Source: Methanocella conradii HZ254 (GTDB taxonomy: Archaea > Halobacteriota > Methanocellia > Methanocellales > Methanocellaceae). From it: a stretch of 64,000 nucleotides of DNA. Made by a program: the position numbers and the translations under genes. Location of the stretch: the NCBI RefSeq assembly GCF_000251105.1, contig NC_017034.1:682001-746000 (forward strand). The letters are read 5' to 3'. Positions 44,526 to 53,007 of this stretch are shown here, one piece after another. The notes beneath the pieces are model-generated. The model had not been told where the DNA came from, made no database searches, and saw only the letters and a list, made by a program, of their open reading frames with translations. Numbering within the stretch: the first letter of the stretch is position 1; each line of letters opens with the position of its first letter.

Positions 44526-45356
44526 TTGAGTAACACGCTGGTAATAGCACGCAAGGAATTTGAGGACTTGTTTAGCAATAAGCTTGTCATCATTATTATA
44601 GTAGTTTATATCGCTATGATTTTGATGAAATTGTACAGCTATTATCGGAATATCCTTAGCTATGGTTTCTATCCTGGCGATTCAGTACTGTCCCTGCTGT
44701 CAGTTTGGGTGGACGTGGTCGTCCTATATGGGAGCGCTGTTGCCACTGTGATAGGCGTCGCCTCGATTGCTAACGAGAGGAGCAGCCACGCGCTGAACAC
44801 TCTTCTCGTTAAGCCATTATACCGGGATACCATTATAAATGGCAAGCTAATCGGTGTAATGGCATTCATGTCATGCGTACTCGGGCTTGTAGCTGCCCTG
44901 TACGTTTCATCCATCTTCATACTGCTTGGCAGCCAGGTGAGCTCGTTTATTGGAGCATTCCTCGCATGGGTTCCACCCTTCTTCGTCTTATCCCTTATCG
45001 CCGCCTCGATATCCCTCTTGCTATCAATGCTAATCTCAATTCTCGTAAAAGAACAGTACTATGCCTTATTTTTAAGCGTATTATCATGGATAATGCTAAA
45101 CTTGTACGTTTGTTCTGTTTGTTTTGCGCAGAATATTGCTGTACTCTTCGGAGCGAGTCGAAATGCGATGGAGGCTTTTCTCGGGGAGTTATCGCCTGTG
45201 GGAAGCCTAAATTGCATCATACTTTATGTTTCTGACACGGATAACGCCTTAAGGGTCCTTTCGGCTTATAGTGGCGTGATCATAAGGCTCGCTTTATTAG
45301 CCGTAGTATTGCTGGTATTAAACTATGTCACGTTTTTGAGGAGGGATGTCCAGTGA
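44526..45356 (+). CDS. Cassette 5: ABC-2 type permease A
   Basis: 276 residues with about six helices. TTG 44526 follows a GGTGGTGGGTG stretch and gives MSNTLVIARKEFEDLFSNK. The loop is KPLYRDTIINGKLIG. It overlaps permease B by 4 bases. Confidence 0.8.
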   Translation: MSNTLVIARKEFEDLFSNKLVIIIIVVYIAMILMKLYSYYRNILSYGFYPGDSVLSLLSVWVDVVVLYGSAVATVIGVASIANERSSHALNTLLVKPLYRDTIINGKLIGVMAFMSCVLGLVAALYVSSIFILLGSQVSSFIGAFLAWVPPFFVLSLIAASISLLLSMLISILVKEQYYALFLSVLSWIMLNLYVCSVCFAQNIAVLFGASRNAMEAFLGELSPVGSLNCIILYVSDTDNALRVLSAYSGVIIRLALLAVVLLVLNYVTFLRRDVQ

Positions 45357-46147
45357 GAGCGCTTATCATTGCGGAAAACGAGTTTTTAAGGCTATTGAGG
45401 CATCCTGTTATTATAATATTCGTAATAGTTTTATGTGCAATGTCAGTAATAAATGCTGCTGGACAATCCGTGCATGGGCCTGTAACGGTATCTGTTGGAA
45501 ATCCATATGTCTTTATGGACGGTATCGGCCAAATATATTATTTTACTACGCTTGTGTTCTGGTCGCTGGCCTTGTGTCTTGGAGTGGTCTCCGTGTCGAT
45601 AGACCGTTCGAATGGCGTCCTGAGGCTATTGCTTACTAAGCCGTTGTACAGGAGAGATGTTATTGCCGGCAAGTTTTTTGGAGCAAGCGCTGTTCTCTTA
45701 GCGCTCATCATGTTTCACCTCTTTTTAGCGTCGTTGCTGTTGACAATAGCGTTTAGGGGGCCGGAGAATTTTGACATCGTCCTGAAGGTTGTTTCTATTG
45801 GAGTGGTACTATTTATTAGCTGTACGTTTACGCTTGGCATAGCGATGGTGCTGGGCACGGTTTTAAAGGACGCCTTAAGCGCTTCCATTGCCTGCATATC
45901 GTACTTCTTCCTGGGATTGTACGTGGAGATGCCTGTGAGCACGGAGTGGCTACGAATCGTATTAAGCCAGAGCAGCCTTGTAAATTATTGGATATTCGAT
46001 AATGAAGTCAACATTTTTCTCAATAACCCGCCCAGCATTTTCTCCGTGTGGCTTGGCGTTGCCATGCCATACATAATATTCCTTGCATTAGAGGCGTTGG
46101 CCGTCTTTTTAGCGGCATGCTTATTATTCAATCGGGAGGAGGCGTGA
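45353..46147 (+). CDS. Cassette 5: ABC-2 type permease B
   Basis: 264 residues with about six helices. GTG 45353 (GTGA overlap) gives MRALIIAENEFLRLLRHPVIII; GGAGGG lies 10 bases before. The loop is KPLYRRDVIAGKFFG. The end LLFNREEA matches that of cassette 4 permease B, so these two cassettes are closest relatives. Confidence 0.8.
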   Translation: MRALIIAENEFLRLLRHPVIIIFVIVLCAMSVINAAGQSVHGPVTVSVGNPYVFMDGIGQIYYFTTLVFWSLALCLGVVSVSIDRSNGVLRLLLTKPLYRRDVIAGKFFGASAVLLALIMFHLFLASLLLTIAFRGPENFDIVLKVVSIGVVLFISCTFTLGIAMVLGTVLKDALSASIACISYFFLGLYVEMPVSTEWLRIVLSQSSLVNYWIFDNEVNIFLNNPPSIFSVWLGVAMPYIIFLALEALAVFLAACLLFNREEA

Positions 46148-46153
46148 TGGGCC

Positions 46154-47470
46154 ATGTCGGTAAGGCAGGGAAAACTAATTTCTCATGTAGGGCCCGGGTT
46201 CGTCGGTTGCCTGTTCTTTTTATTATTTGTATGCCTGGTAGCTATGGCCGGGGTACGTTGCGCGGCGTCTCAGCCGTCAGTTGTGGACGTAGCGGAAGGC
46301 CATGGCCTTTCCGTGGCTCTTCTGGATAATGGCACGGTGTGGACGTGGGGGCATAGCTGGCATGGTGGCCTCGGCTACGAGTCCGTCCAGGACCAGTATG
46401 TTCCTAAACGGGTACCGATTTATAATGTTACGTCCGTCGATTCCTGTTTTGCTTCAGTGGCAGCGTTGAAGGACGATGGCACGGTGTGGACGTGGGGGTG
46501 GAACGAGTATGGCCAGCTGGGCGACGGGACTACGATGGACCATAACACGCCCGGGATGGTTGGCGGATTAGGGAATGTCAGGGCAGTCGCCGTAGGCATC
46601 AGTCATATGCTGGCGCTTGGAAATGATGGCACTGTCTGGGCGTGGGGGAAGAATAATTGTGGCCAGCTTGGAGATGGTACTAATGTGGATAGCATGACGC
46701 CGGTTCGGGTTAGCGGCCTGCCGCGTATTGTGGCGATAAGCGCAGGCTATAACCATAACCTGGCTATAGATGACGCCGGCAATGTCTGGACATGGGGGCT
46801 GAATGATTGCGGCCAGCTTGGAGACGGGACGAATATATCGAGTCCCAACCCTAAAAAAGTCAAGGGGCTGGCCAACGTTACAGCAGTAGCGGGTGGAAGC
46901 TCGTTTTCTCTTGCGCTTAAGGATGACGGCACTATCTGGGCATGGGGGAGTAATGTCCAGGGCGAGCTTGGAGTCGGTACCACGAAAGATTGCCCTCTAC
47001 CAGTTAAGGTGCAAGGCTTAACGAACGTCATCAGGATAGCTGCAGGAGGGGAGACTTCTGCGGCCATTACAAATGACGGAAGCCTGTGGGTGTGGGGGCA
47101 TAATGAGCAGGGCAAATACATCAGCGGCGGAGAAGACGCGTCCAGCCCCAGGCGCGCAAGCGGGCTATCAAACGTTAAGCTGGTAGACATCGGAACGATA
47201 AATATCATCGCGCTGGAAAATGATGGAAGCCTATGGGTAGTAGGTGATAACCAGTTCGGACAGCTTGGGACAGGTAATACTTATGATAGGAATATGCCGG
47301 CCAGGGTAGCAATAGGCTCTAACGTGGGCTTCGCCCAGAATAATACGCAAAATGCCAATACGGCGATGCCATCGCAAGGCATTAGATATGGTTACCTTGC
47401 CACCGGCCTATTGATAATACTCGTGGTCATTGGCATAATCGCTTGCCTATGGAGAGCGATGAAGAAATAA
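46154..47470 (+). CDS. Cassette 5: anchored RCC1-repeat beta-propeller protein
   Basis: 438 residues, 6 bases after permease B. Signal peptide with GCLFFLLFVCLVAMAGVRCAA, seven regular RCC1 units (DNGTVWTWGHSWHGGLG to NDGSLWVVGDNQFGQLGTG), a short Asn/Thr linker and the anchor YLATGLLIILVVIGIIACLW. This is the most regular propeller of the set. Two extra Cys (K-N-N-C-G-Q-L-G and L-N-D-C-G-Q-L-G) sit at equal positions of adjacent blades and could interact. Confidence 0.85.
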   Translation: MSVRQGKLISHVGPGFVGCLFFLLFVCLVAMAGVRCAASQPSVVDVAEGHGLSVALLDNGTVWTWGHSWHGGLGYESVQDQYVPKRVPIYNVTSVDSCFASVAALKDDGTVWTWGWNEYGQLGDGTTMDHNTPGMVGGLGNVRAVAVGISHMLALGNDGTVWAWGKNNCGQLGDGTNVDSMTPVRVSGLPRIVAISAGYNHNLAIDDAGNVWTWGLNDCGQLGDGTNISSPNPKKVKGLANVTAVAGGSSFSLALKDDGTIWAWGSNVQGELGVGTTKDCPLPVKVQGLTNVIRIAAGGETSAAITNDGSLWVWGHNEQGKYISGGEDASSPRRASGLSNVKLVDIGTINIIALENDGSLWVVGDNQFGQLGTGNTYDRNMPARVAIGSNVGFAQNNTQNANTAMPSQGIRYGYLATGLLIILVVIGIIACLWRAMKK

Positions 47471-47525
47471 ATAAAAGTTTATTTCGCTATGCCAAGGTAA
47501 AGAATACGCTAGTAAAATAAGGAGG

Positions 47526-47590
47526 GCTCACCAGGGAAGGGGAGAAGGTGTTTAAAATGCTAAAAGAAAACCCGGGCCTATTCGAATAGC
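47526..47590 (+). pseudogene. 3' fragment of the winged-helix regulator of cassette 7
   Basis: Codes LTREGEKVFKMLKENPGLFE then stop, identical to the end of the regulator at 52444-52758. It came along with the duplicated leader. No upstream part is present. Confidence 0.8.
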
Positions 47591-47612
47591 CCTAGGCTCA
47601 TAGGTCTTATAT

Positions 47613-47658
47613 GGCGTTAAACAACGCCTACTACCCGGGTAGTATATCACCTGATATA
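47613..47658. promoter_or_regulatory. Cluster of three palindromes before the secreted-gene promoter
   Basis: GGCGTT-AAAC-AACGCC (47613-47628), ACTACCCGGGTAGT (47630-47643, perfect) and TATATCA-CC-TGATATA (47643-47658) are packed directly upstream of GCTTAAATAC (47663-47672), a likely TATA. They are natural operator candidates for the neighbouring winged-helix regulators. The same cluster is at 52782-52827. Confidence 0.55.
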
Positions 47659-47692
47659 CCATGCTTAAATACAGCAAGAGGTGATAGTGTAA

Positions 47693-47755
47693 ATGCCTGC
47701 AAATGGCAAAAATGGTAAGGCGAGAACCTGTAAAGCTTACTATAAAGGGAGGTGA
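47693..47755 (+). CDS. Possible 20-residue leader peptide
   Basis: ATG 47693 codes MPANGKNGKARTCKAYYKGR then TGA. GAGGTGAT lies 8-15 bases upstream, and the TGA sits inside the GGAGGTGA ribosome site of the secreted gene, so translation of the two would be coupled. It is strongly basic. The copy at 52862 is identical, so conservation gives no test. Confidence 0.35.
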   Translation: MPANGKNGKARTCKAYYKGR

Positions 47756-47761
47756 CATGGT

Positions 47762-48229
47762 TTGAAGGCCAGGACTATTGCATTGCTGGTCGCAGCCGTC
47801 ATGGTGGTAGCAACAACTGGAATAGGAAGCGCGCTCGCAATCACACATTCGTATCCCGGAGAATTCGTTACCGTACTGCTAACTGACTATAGTGTAGCGT
47901 TAACGTATCATTCTGCCGGAAATGTATCAGGGGCCGTTGGTGACCACATAATTTGGTATAACGGCTTCAAGAATAGGTTACCTAACACGGCTACCGTCGA
48001 CGTAACGCAAAGCACAAGCCCATCTGGAGGCCTAAACGCCGTACCCGGGGGATCCATAACTGGGTTATCGATACCACACACGGGAGATTATGACCTTGGC
48101 ATTATCGATATACCAGCTGAATACGTTGTCGTGAATTCTGGTTCGCATACGATTAACGCATACCATGTATGGCATTATAATGGGAACTCTTACACGTCTC
48201 CAGTGAACGACCGGATGGCATATTATTAA
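47762..48229 (+). CDS. Cassette 6: small secreted protein with W-x-N motif
   Basis: 155 residues from TTG 47762 (GGAGGTG at 47749-47755). Signal MKARTIALLVAAVMVVATTG ends S-A-L-A. The mature part has GDHIIWYNGFKNR (W-x-N-x-x-x-N), a Gly/Ser-rich middle and an end with N-A-Y-H-V-W-H-Y-N. Signal and leader are the same DNA as in cassette 7 but the mature sequence is different from its first residue. Function unknown. Confidence 0.75.
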   Translation: MKARTIALLVAAVMVVATTGIGSALAITHSYPGEFVTVLLTDYSVALTYHSAGNVSGAVGDHIIWYNGFKNRLPNTATVDVTQSTSPSGGLNAVPGGSITGLSIPHTGDYDLGIIDIPAEYVVVNSGSHTINAYHVWHYNGNSYTSPVNDRMAYY

Positions 48230-48265
48230 AATATTAAAAACTTAAATTTTTTTAAGAGGCATCGC

Positions 48266-49105
48266 ATGAGAAATACGCTGGTAATCGCGAGTAAAGAATT
48301 CAGGGATTTGTTAAGTAACCGTATGGTTCTTTTTGTCCTCGTGGCTTTTACTGTATATGCTATCTCTACTGTATATAAGTTTTATTCCTCGCTCAACGGC
48401 AATAATCCTAACATAAGTGTGGAGTACAGGGATAATCTGGGTGTTTCGGCGGATTATACTATCTTTTACATGTTGAGCTGGTTCGGCTGTCTCATCGGCA
48501 TTGTCATTGGCTGTTCGACGATTGCTTCTGAGAGGATGGGGCATGCGCTGAACACGCTGCTCGTGAAGCCAGTGTATCGTGATACTATCATCAATGGCAA
48601 GTTTCTGGGCTCGTTCGCCTTCCTCGCTAGTGTCCTGGTTTTTCTCGCGGCTATTTTTACTGCTTGTTTTTTTGTCCTGTGTGGCGGAGCGCTGGCGCCC
48701 TTTCTATTCGACTATTTCGCTCGCCTGCCCTTCGTGTTAGCCTATGCAATGGTGAGCGTCTCGGTGTTCCTCTCCGTGTCGATGCTAATATCGGTTATAG
48801 TCAGGGATCAGGAGTTTGCCATGATCCTAAGCGTGGTGGCCGTGTACATCTCGGAGATCATACCCTATCCTGACATAGCGATTAATCTTAACAATGTTTT
48901 TCCTGGCCATGGGCTTACCGGCATGGTCATAGGCTTATCGCCAGTGGGCATCATGCACCAGGCTCATCCCGTGCTTATGGACACCTCCGCCAGCGCTATT
49001 GAGGCATTCTTGGGCATACTCCCAGATCTTTTTAAGTTGCTGGTCTACGTGGTTATTGCAATATTTCTTTGTTATATTGTTTTTTTATGGAGGGATGTCT
49101 CTTGA
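48266..49105 (+). CDS. Cassette 6: ABC-2 type permease A
   Basis: 279 residues with about six helices. N terminus MRNTLVIASKEFRDLLSNR; loop KPVYRDTIINGKFLG. It is 36 bases past the secreted gene, across CTTAAATTTTTTTAAG (48240-48255), a weak terminator-like stem with a T-run; AAGAGG precedes the ATG. Confidence 0.8.
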   Translation: MRNTLVIASKEFRDLLSNRMVLFVLVAFTVYAISTVYKFYSSLNGNNPNISVEYRDNLGVSADYTIFYMLSWFGCLIGIVIGCSTIASERMGHALNTLLVKPVYRDTIINGKFLGSFAFLASVLVFLAAIFTACFFVLCGGALAPFLFDYFARLPFVLAYAMVSVSVFLSVSMLISVIVRDQEFAMILSVVAVYISEIIPYPDIAINLNNVFPGHGLTGMVIGLSPVGIMHQAHPVLMDTSASAIEAFLGILPDLFKLLVYVVIAIFLCYIVFLWRDVS

Positions 49106-49905
49106 CCATGGCGTTGTTCGATATTGCCTGGCATGAGTTCCGGCGGGTATTATTGCACCCGCTTGTCCTCATCGTGGGATTGATAGTATTGGCGGTAGCA
49201 TACCTCAATGGGGCAGGCTACGCGGATACCCTGCGACTGATAGGCTCCATGTATGACGTGTACCGCGCTGATGCCTTTATCGTGGGAGTCAGCCATTTGT
49301 GTGCTTCGACTTCGATGGCGAGCGTAATAGTGGCAGCCTTCCTGAGCGCCACTTCTATTCCTGGTGACAGGTGGAAGAACGCGCTAAACGTGCTGCTCAC
49401 AAAGCCTTTATATCGTAAGGACTATTTGCTGGGAAAGTTTTTAGGGCTCTCCGCTTTCATGCTTTTGTTTAACGCCTTCGTGTTCTCGTGTATAAGTCTC
49501 ATGATCCTTGTATATTATGGAGGCCCGTTATCAATAATGGATGGAACGTTGAAGGTTATCTCGTATCTCCTGACCCTGACGTTGGCTTGTGTGCTCGTCA
49601 TCGCGTTTAACCTGCTCTTCGGCGTATTGTCGAAGAACGTTTTGTTCGTTACTACCGCTACGATGACCTTTATTTTCGTCGACCGGCTCTGGCTCAGCGA
49701 GAATTTTCTCGGCGGGCTATCAATATTGCTGCCCACGAGGCTTTATTACCGGATCCTCGACCCCACGCCATATGTGCCCGAAACGCCCCTACCGCTGGAC
49801 GTGTGGGTACAGTACGCCATGCCATACATAGCCCTGCTTCTCGTCGAAATAGTGGTCCTATTGCTAGCAGAAATCCACATCTTTTCAAGAGACGAAAACG
49901 TGTAG
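49102..49905 (+). CDS. Cassette 6: ABC-2 type permease B
   Basis: 267 residues with about six helices. TTG 49102 overlaps the TGA of permease A and follows GGAGGG, giving MTMALFDIAWHEFRRVLLHPLVLI; ATG 49108 is a close alternative. The loop is KPLYRKDYLLGKFLG. Confidence 0.8.
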   Translation: MTMALFDIAWHEFRRVLLHPLVLIVGLIVLAVAYLNGAGYADTLRLIGSMYDVYRADAFIVGVSHLCASTSMASVIVAAFLSATSIPGDRWKNALNVLLTKPLYRKDYLLGKFLGLSAFMLLFNAFVFSCISLMILVYYGGPLSIMDGTLKVISYLLTLTLACVLVIAFNLLFGVLSKNVLFVTTATMTFIFVDRLWLSENFLGGLSILLPTRLYYRILDPTPYVPETPLPLDVWVQYAMPYIALLLVEIVVLLLAEIHIFSRDENV

Positions 49906-49913
49906 GTGATAAA

Positions 49914-51209
49914 ATGAGTATGAGAAGAATTATACGGCTAGCTATTCTCGTTGCTATTGTTTTTGCCGTTTTTCCTTGCGCAGCGCATGCTCAGAAGGTA
50001 GTTGCAGTCTCGATTGAAGGCGGGGGGCGGGTGTTGATGTTGATGGACGACGGCACAGTTTACTCGTTGGGATCTAAGGATGATCTTCAAAAAGTGTCCA
50101 TTGATAATGTCACGACGGTGTCGGCGGGTAGTATGGTTAGCCTTGCGTTGAGAAGTGATGGCACGGTGTGGGCGTGGGGTGACAATTATTATGGTGGACT
50201 GGGCGATGGTACTCTTAATTCGAGTTCTACGCCGGTTAAGGTTAAAGGCCTTGCGAACGTTGTGGCCATTGCTGTGGGGGATGGGACGTGTTACGCCTTG
50301 AAGGGTGATGGCACGGTGTGGGCGTGGGGGCGTAACGATGAGGGGCAGGTTGGTGACGGTACTCTTGAGGACAGGCCGGAGCCGGTGCAGGTTAGGGGTT
50401 TGTCCAATATAATTGCATTGGGTGAGGGGGGTAATTATGCCATTAAGAATGATGGCACAGTATGGGCCTGGGGGAGTAATGACATATCTGAAGGCTCGTA
50501 TGGCGCGTTGGGCGACAACTCCGGGCCAGGAGTGAGGCCCATCCCATTCCAGGTTAGAGGAGTGAGTAACGTCACGCAAATATCGAACGGAGGATACCAT
50601 GCGATTTATGTTAAGGATGATGGCTCGGTGTGGGGATGGGGGCGTTATGACCTTGGTCAGCTTGGCGATGGAAGTACCCATAGCTCGCGGCCACTACCAG
50701 TCAAGCCCCCATCTGTGAAGACGCAGATAAACAACGTGAAGAAAGTTTCAGGCGGAAGTACTGCCTTAAAAAATGATGGCACAGTGTGGGAGTGGGGGAT
50801 GTTTATAGGTGATCCGGAGCCGATCCCTGTGAAGGTGAAAGGCTTGGACCATGTTGTGGATATTAGCGTCAGGGCCGGGGTTAAAGTTGCGCTCAAGGAT
50901 GATGGCACAGTGTGGGGGTGGGGACGAGCCGATGGCGGGGGGTTGTTTGGATGGCCAAAAGTCGTGGACCCTAATCCAGCATTTAATTACGTGGTGGAGC
51001 GCGACCCCGTGTTGTTATTCTCCGGGCCGGTACAACCAACTATAACGATGAATCCTACAAGCATGAATGTAACGACCGTTCCAAATTCACCGGTCGTCGG
51101 CCAGTCTGGTGAACCAGGAATACCCTCCATGGACATGGATCTTGACATAGTGCTAGCCGCATTAATGTCCACAGCGATATGTTTAACGAAATGGCGGAAG
51201 GGGAATTAG
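49914..51209 (+). CDS. Cassette 6: anchored RCC1-repeat beta-propeller protein
   Basis: 431 residues. ATG 49914 (after TAGGTGATAAA) gives signal MSMRRIIRLAILVAIVFAVF ending A-A-H-A. Seven RCC1 units follow, the first one degenerate (DDGTVYSLGSKDD), then a Thr/Asn-Pro linker and a short C-terminal helix (DIVLAALMSTAICLTKWRKGN). Confidence 0.85.
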   Translation: MSMRRIIRLAILVAIVFAVFPCAAHAQKVVAVSIEGGGRVLMLMDDGTVYSLGSKDDLQKVSIDNVTTVSAGSMVSLALRSDGTVWAWGDNYYGGLGDGTLNSSSTPVKVKGLANVVAIAVGDGTCYALKGDGTVWAWGRNDEGQVGDGTLEDRPEPVQVRGLSNIIALGEGGNYAIKNDGTVWAWGSNDISEGSYGALGDNSGPGVRPIPFQVRGVSNVTQISNGGYHAIYVKDDGSVWGWGRYDLGQLGDGSTHSSRPLPVKPPSVKTQINNVKKVSGGSTALKNDGTVWEWGMFIGDPEPIPVKVKGLDHVVDISVRAGVKVALKDDGTVWGWGRADGGGLFGWPKVVDPNPAFNYVVERDPVLLFSGPVQPTITMNPTSMNVTTVPNSPVVGQSGEPGIPSMDMDLDIVLAALMSTAICLTKWRKGN

Positions 51210-51230
51210 CACGAATCCGCCATCTTTTTT
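51191..51230 (+). terminator. Terminator at the end of cassette 6
   Basis: ATGGCGGA (51191-51198) pairs with TCCGCCAT (51216-51223), followed by CTTTTTT. The left arm lies inside the last codons of the RCC1 gene. Confidence 0.6.
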
Positions 51231-51254
51231 GGCGCATTCTACTTTATACTTTCT

Positions 51255-51290
51255 CGTGTTAGCGTTGAAGGACGATGGCGCAGTCCTTCG
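51255..51290 (+). pseudogene. Remnant of an RCC1 unit
   Basis: TTAGCGTTGAAGGACGATGG plus CGCAG codes LALKDDGA, the standard beginning of an RCC1 blade in these genes. It is an isolated fragment between the cassette 6 terminator and the ATPase promoter, evidence for a lost cassette. Confidence 0.5.
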
Positions 51291-51310
51291 TGGGCATCAT
51301 GGGGGGCTTT

Positions 51311-51350
51311 GTGTTGGCGGGTTATCAGATTGTGAGAGAAGCCTTATATA
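51311..51350 (+). promoter_or_regulatory. Promoter repeat upstream of the ABC ATPase
   Basis: Same 30-base sequence as 38957-38986, ending GTGAGAGAA, followed by GCC-TTATATAA (TATA, 51344-51351). Transcription would start near 51372, about 80 bases before the ATPase gene. Confidence 0.6.
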
Positions 51351-51450
51351 ACTTTAATCTCAAGTTTAGATAGTCCTTGGCTTGGGTAGCATGTGACACG
51401 AGGTGCTGCTAGAGAAGCCATGATGATTAAAAAGAATGGGAGGGTCTTGG

Positions 51451-52395
51451 TTGGTAGATAGTGTTATTGAGACTAGTGGTTTAACCAAGAAGTATGATGA
51501 GAAGGTTGTTGTCAAGGATTTGGATTTGAGGGTTTTTGAGGGGGAGGCTTTCGGTTTTTTGGGGCCTAATGGTGCTGGTAAGACTACTACTATTAAGATG
51601 CTCATGGGCTTGGTTCAGCCTTCTAGTGGCACGGGCCGGGTTTGTGGTTTTGACATTGTGCACCAGGTTTTGGATGTTCGGAGGAGTTGTGGTGTGTTGC
51701 CGGAGCCGGCTGGTTTTTATGATAATCTCACGGCTCGTCAGAACCTCAGGTTTTATGGGAGCCTTTATGGTTTGAGGGGTAGGGAGCTGGAGGAAAAAGT
51801 TTTGTCCACCCTGAAGCTCGTCGGCCTCTCCGATGCGGTTGACTTGAAGATTGGCAAGTTTAGTAAGGGTATGAAGCAGCGTTTTGGGTTGGCCCAGGCC
51901 ATCGTCCACGATCCCCGGGTCCTGATTTTTGACGAGCCTACCGCTGGCATCGACCCGCAGGGGGCGGAGGATTATCGTCTCCTCGTGAAGGAGTTGAAGT
52001 CGAGGGGTAAGACCGTTTTCATGACCTCGCATATTCTACCCGAGGTCGAGGCGGTGTGCGACCGTATCGGTATTATAGTGAATGGTGAGATGAAGATTTG
52101 CGGAAACGTTGACGAATTGGTGGACCAGTATACGAGGAGGCAGGGCTACCGGCTCAAGCTCAGGGTGAAAGAGCTGGACGAGCGTTGTGTGATGGAGTCG
52201 TTGAAACGCGTGGAGGGCATCTCTAACGTTACGAGGAATAATGGCTACTACCTCATAAGCTCCGGGGAGGACGTGTCGGAGGAGGTGTCCAGGGTGTTGT
52301 GCAAGAGTAGTGGAGTGGTAACCGAGCTCGAGGTGTACAGGCCCTCATTAAACGAGATATTCCTGGAGGTGACAAGACCGGAGACCGGGAAATAA
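51451..52395 (+). CDS. ABC transporter ATPase, the only intact one in the locus
   Basis: 314 residues of the ABC-2 exporter ATPase (NatA/CcmA-like) type. Walker A GPNGAGKTTTIKMLMGL (about 38-54), signature FSKGMKQRFGLAQAI, Walker B VLIFDEPTAGIDPQG, H-loop FMTSHILPEVEAVCDRIG, and the C-terminal extension common in this family (ELEVYRPSLNEIFLEVTR). TTG 51451 is chosen because GGGAGGG (51438-51444) lies 6 bases before. It must energise cassette permeases, probably those of several cassettes, since none has its own ATPase here. Confidence 0.88.
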   Translation: MVDSVIETSGLTKKYDEKVVVKDLDLRVFEGEAFGFLGPNGAGKTTTIKMLMGLVQPSSGTGRVCGFDIVHQVLDVRRSCGVLPEPAGFYDNLTARQNLRFYGSLYGLRGRELEEKVLSTLKLVGLSDAVDLKIGKFSKGMKQRFGLAQAIVHDPRVLIFDEPTAGIDPQGAEDYRLLVKELKSRGKTVFMTSHILPEVEAVCDRIGIIVNGEMKICGNVDELVDQYTRRQGYRLKLRVKELDERCVMESLKRVEGISNVTRNNGYYLISSGEDVSEEVSRVLCKSSGVVTELEVYRPSLNEIFLEVTRPETGK

Positions 52396-52443
52396 AACCG
52401 ATGGGAATGGGTTTGGGCGTGCTAAAGTAAGTAGTGGTGGCTT

Positions 52444-52758
52444 GTGCGGGCAGTACACTCGAATGGTGCTAGTATAGAATCGTTAAAAAGAAGTAGGTCT
52501 CGCAAACGTTCACTGGTGTATATTGGTGAGCATCCGGGTAAGACCATGCTCGAGATCTCTCGGGGGACGGGCGTCAGCTATGCGAACACGTGGGGCGCCA
52601 TCGTGGGAGATGATAAGAAGTATAGTAAAAAATATTCTTTGTTGGGCATGGGCTTGGTGTCATGCGAACTCTTCGAGAATAGGCATGTTTACAAGCTCAC
52701 CAGGGAAGGGGAGAAGGTGTTTAAAATGCTAAAAGAAAACCCGGGCCTATTCGAATAG
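52444..52758 (+). CDS. Winged-helix regulator of cassette 7
   Basis: 104 residues from GTG 52444. Helix-turn-helix GKTMLEISRGTGVSYANTWGAIVGDDKKYSKKYSLLGMGLV (residues 30-70) followed by a wing and LTREGEKVFKMLKE. It is the same family as the regulators at 39048 and 39569. It lies 48 bases after the ATPase and directly upstream of palindromes that may be its operators. Confidence 0.8.
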   Translation: MRAVHSNGASIESLKRSRSRKRSLVYIGEHPGKTMLEISRGTGVSYANTWGAIVGDDKKYSKKYSLLGMGLVSCELFENRHVYKLTREGEKVFKMLKENPGLFE

Positions 52759-53007
52759 CCCTAGGCTCATAGGTCTTATATGGCGTTAAACAACGCCTAC
52801 TACCCGGGTAGTATATCACCTGATATACCATGCTTAAATATAGCAAGAGGTGATAGTGTAAATGCCTGCAAATGGCAAAAATGGTAAGGCGAGAACCTGT
52901 AAAGCTTACTATAAAGGGAGGTGACATGGTTTGAAGGCCAGGACTATTGCATTGCTGGTCGCAGCCGTCATGTTGGTAGCAACAACTGGAATAGGAAGCG
53001 CGCTCGC
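52695..53007 (+). repeat. 313-bp leader/signal-peptide duplication, copy B
   Basis: Counterpart of 47526-47838. Here the regulator gene upstream is intact, so this is probably the source copy. Confidence 0.9.
52862..52924 (+). CDS. Possible 20-residue leader peptide, second copy
   Basis: Identical to the frame at 47693-47755 (MPANGKNGKARTCKAYYKGR), in the same position before a secreted-protein gene, with its TGA in the ribosome site of that gene. Confidence 0.35.
   Translation: MPANGKNGKARTCKAYYKGR

Larger units (their letters stand above)
47526..47838 (+). repeat. 313-bp leader/signal-peptide duplication, copy A
   Basis: Matches 52695-53007 with two differences seen. It spans the regulator tail, three palindromes, the promoter, a small leader frame, and the first 26 codons (signal peptide) of the secreted gene, ending inside the Ala26 codon. 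Confidence 0.9.

Noticed and set aside
47490..47515. AAGAATACGCTAGTAAAATAA as a remnant of a permease A start (N-T-L-V)
   Set aside because: It resembles the MRNTLVIA start but only about 15 bases match, too short to claim.
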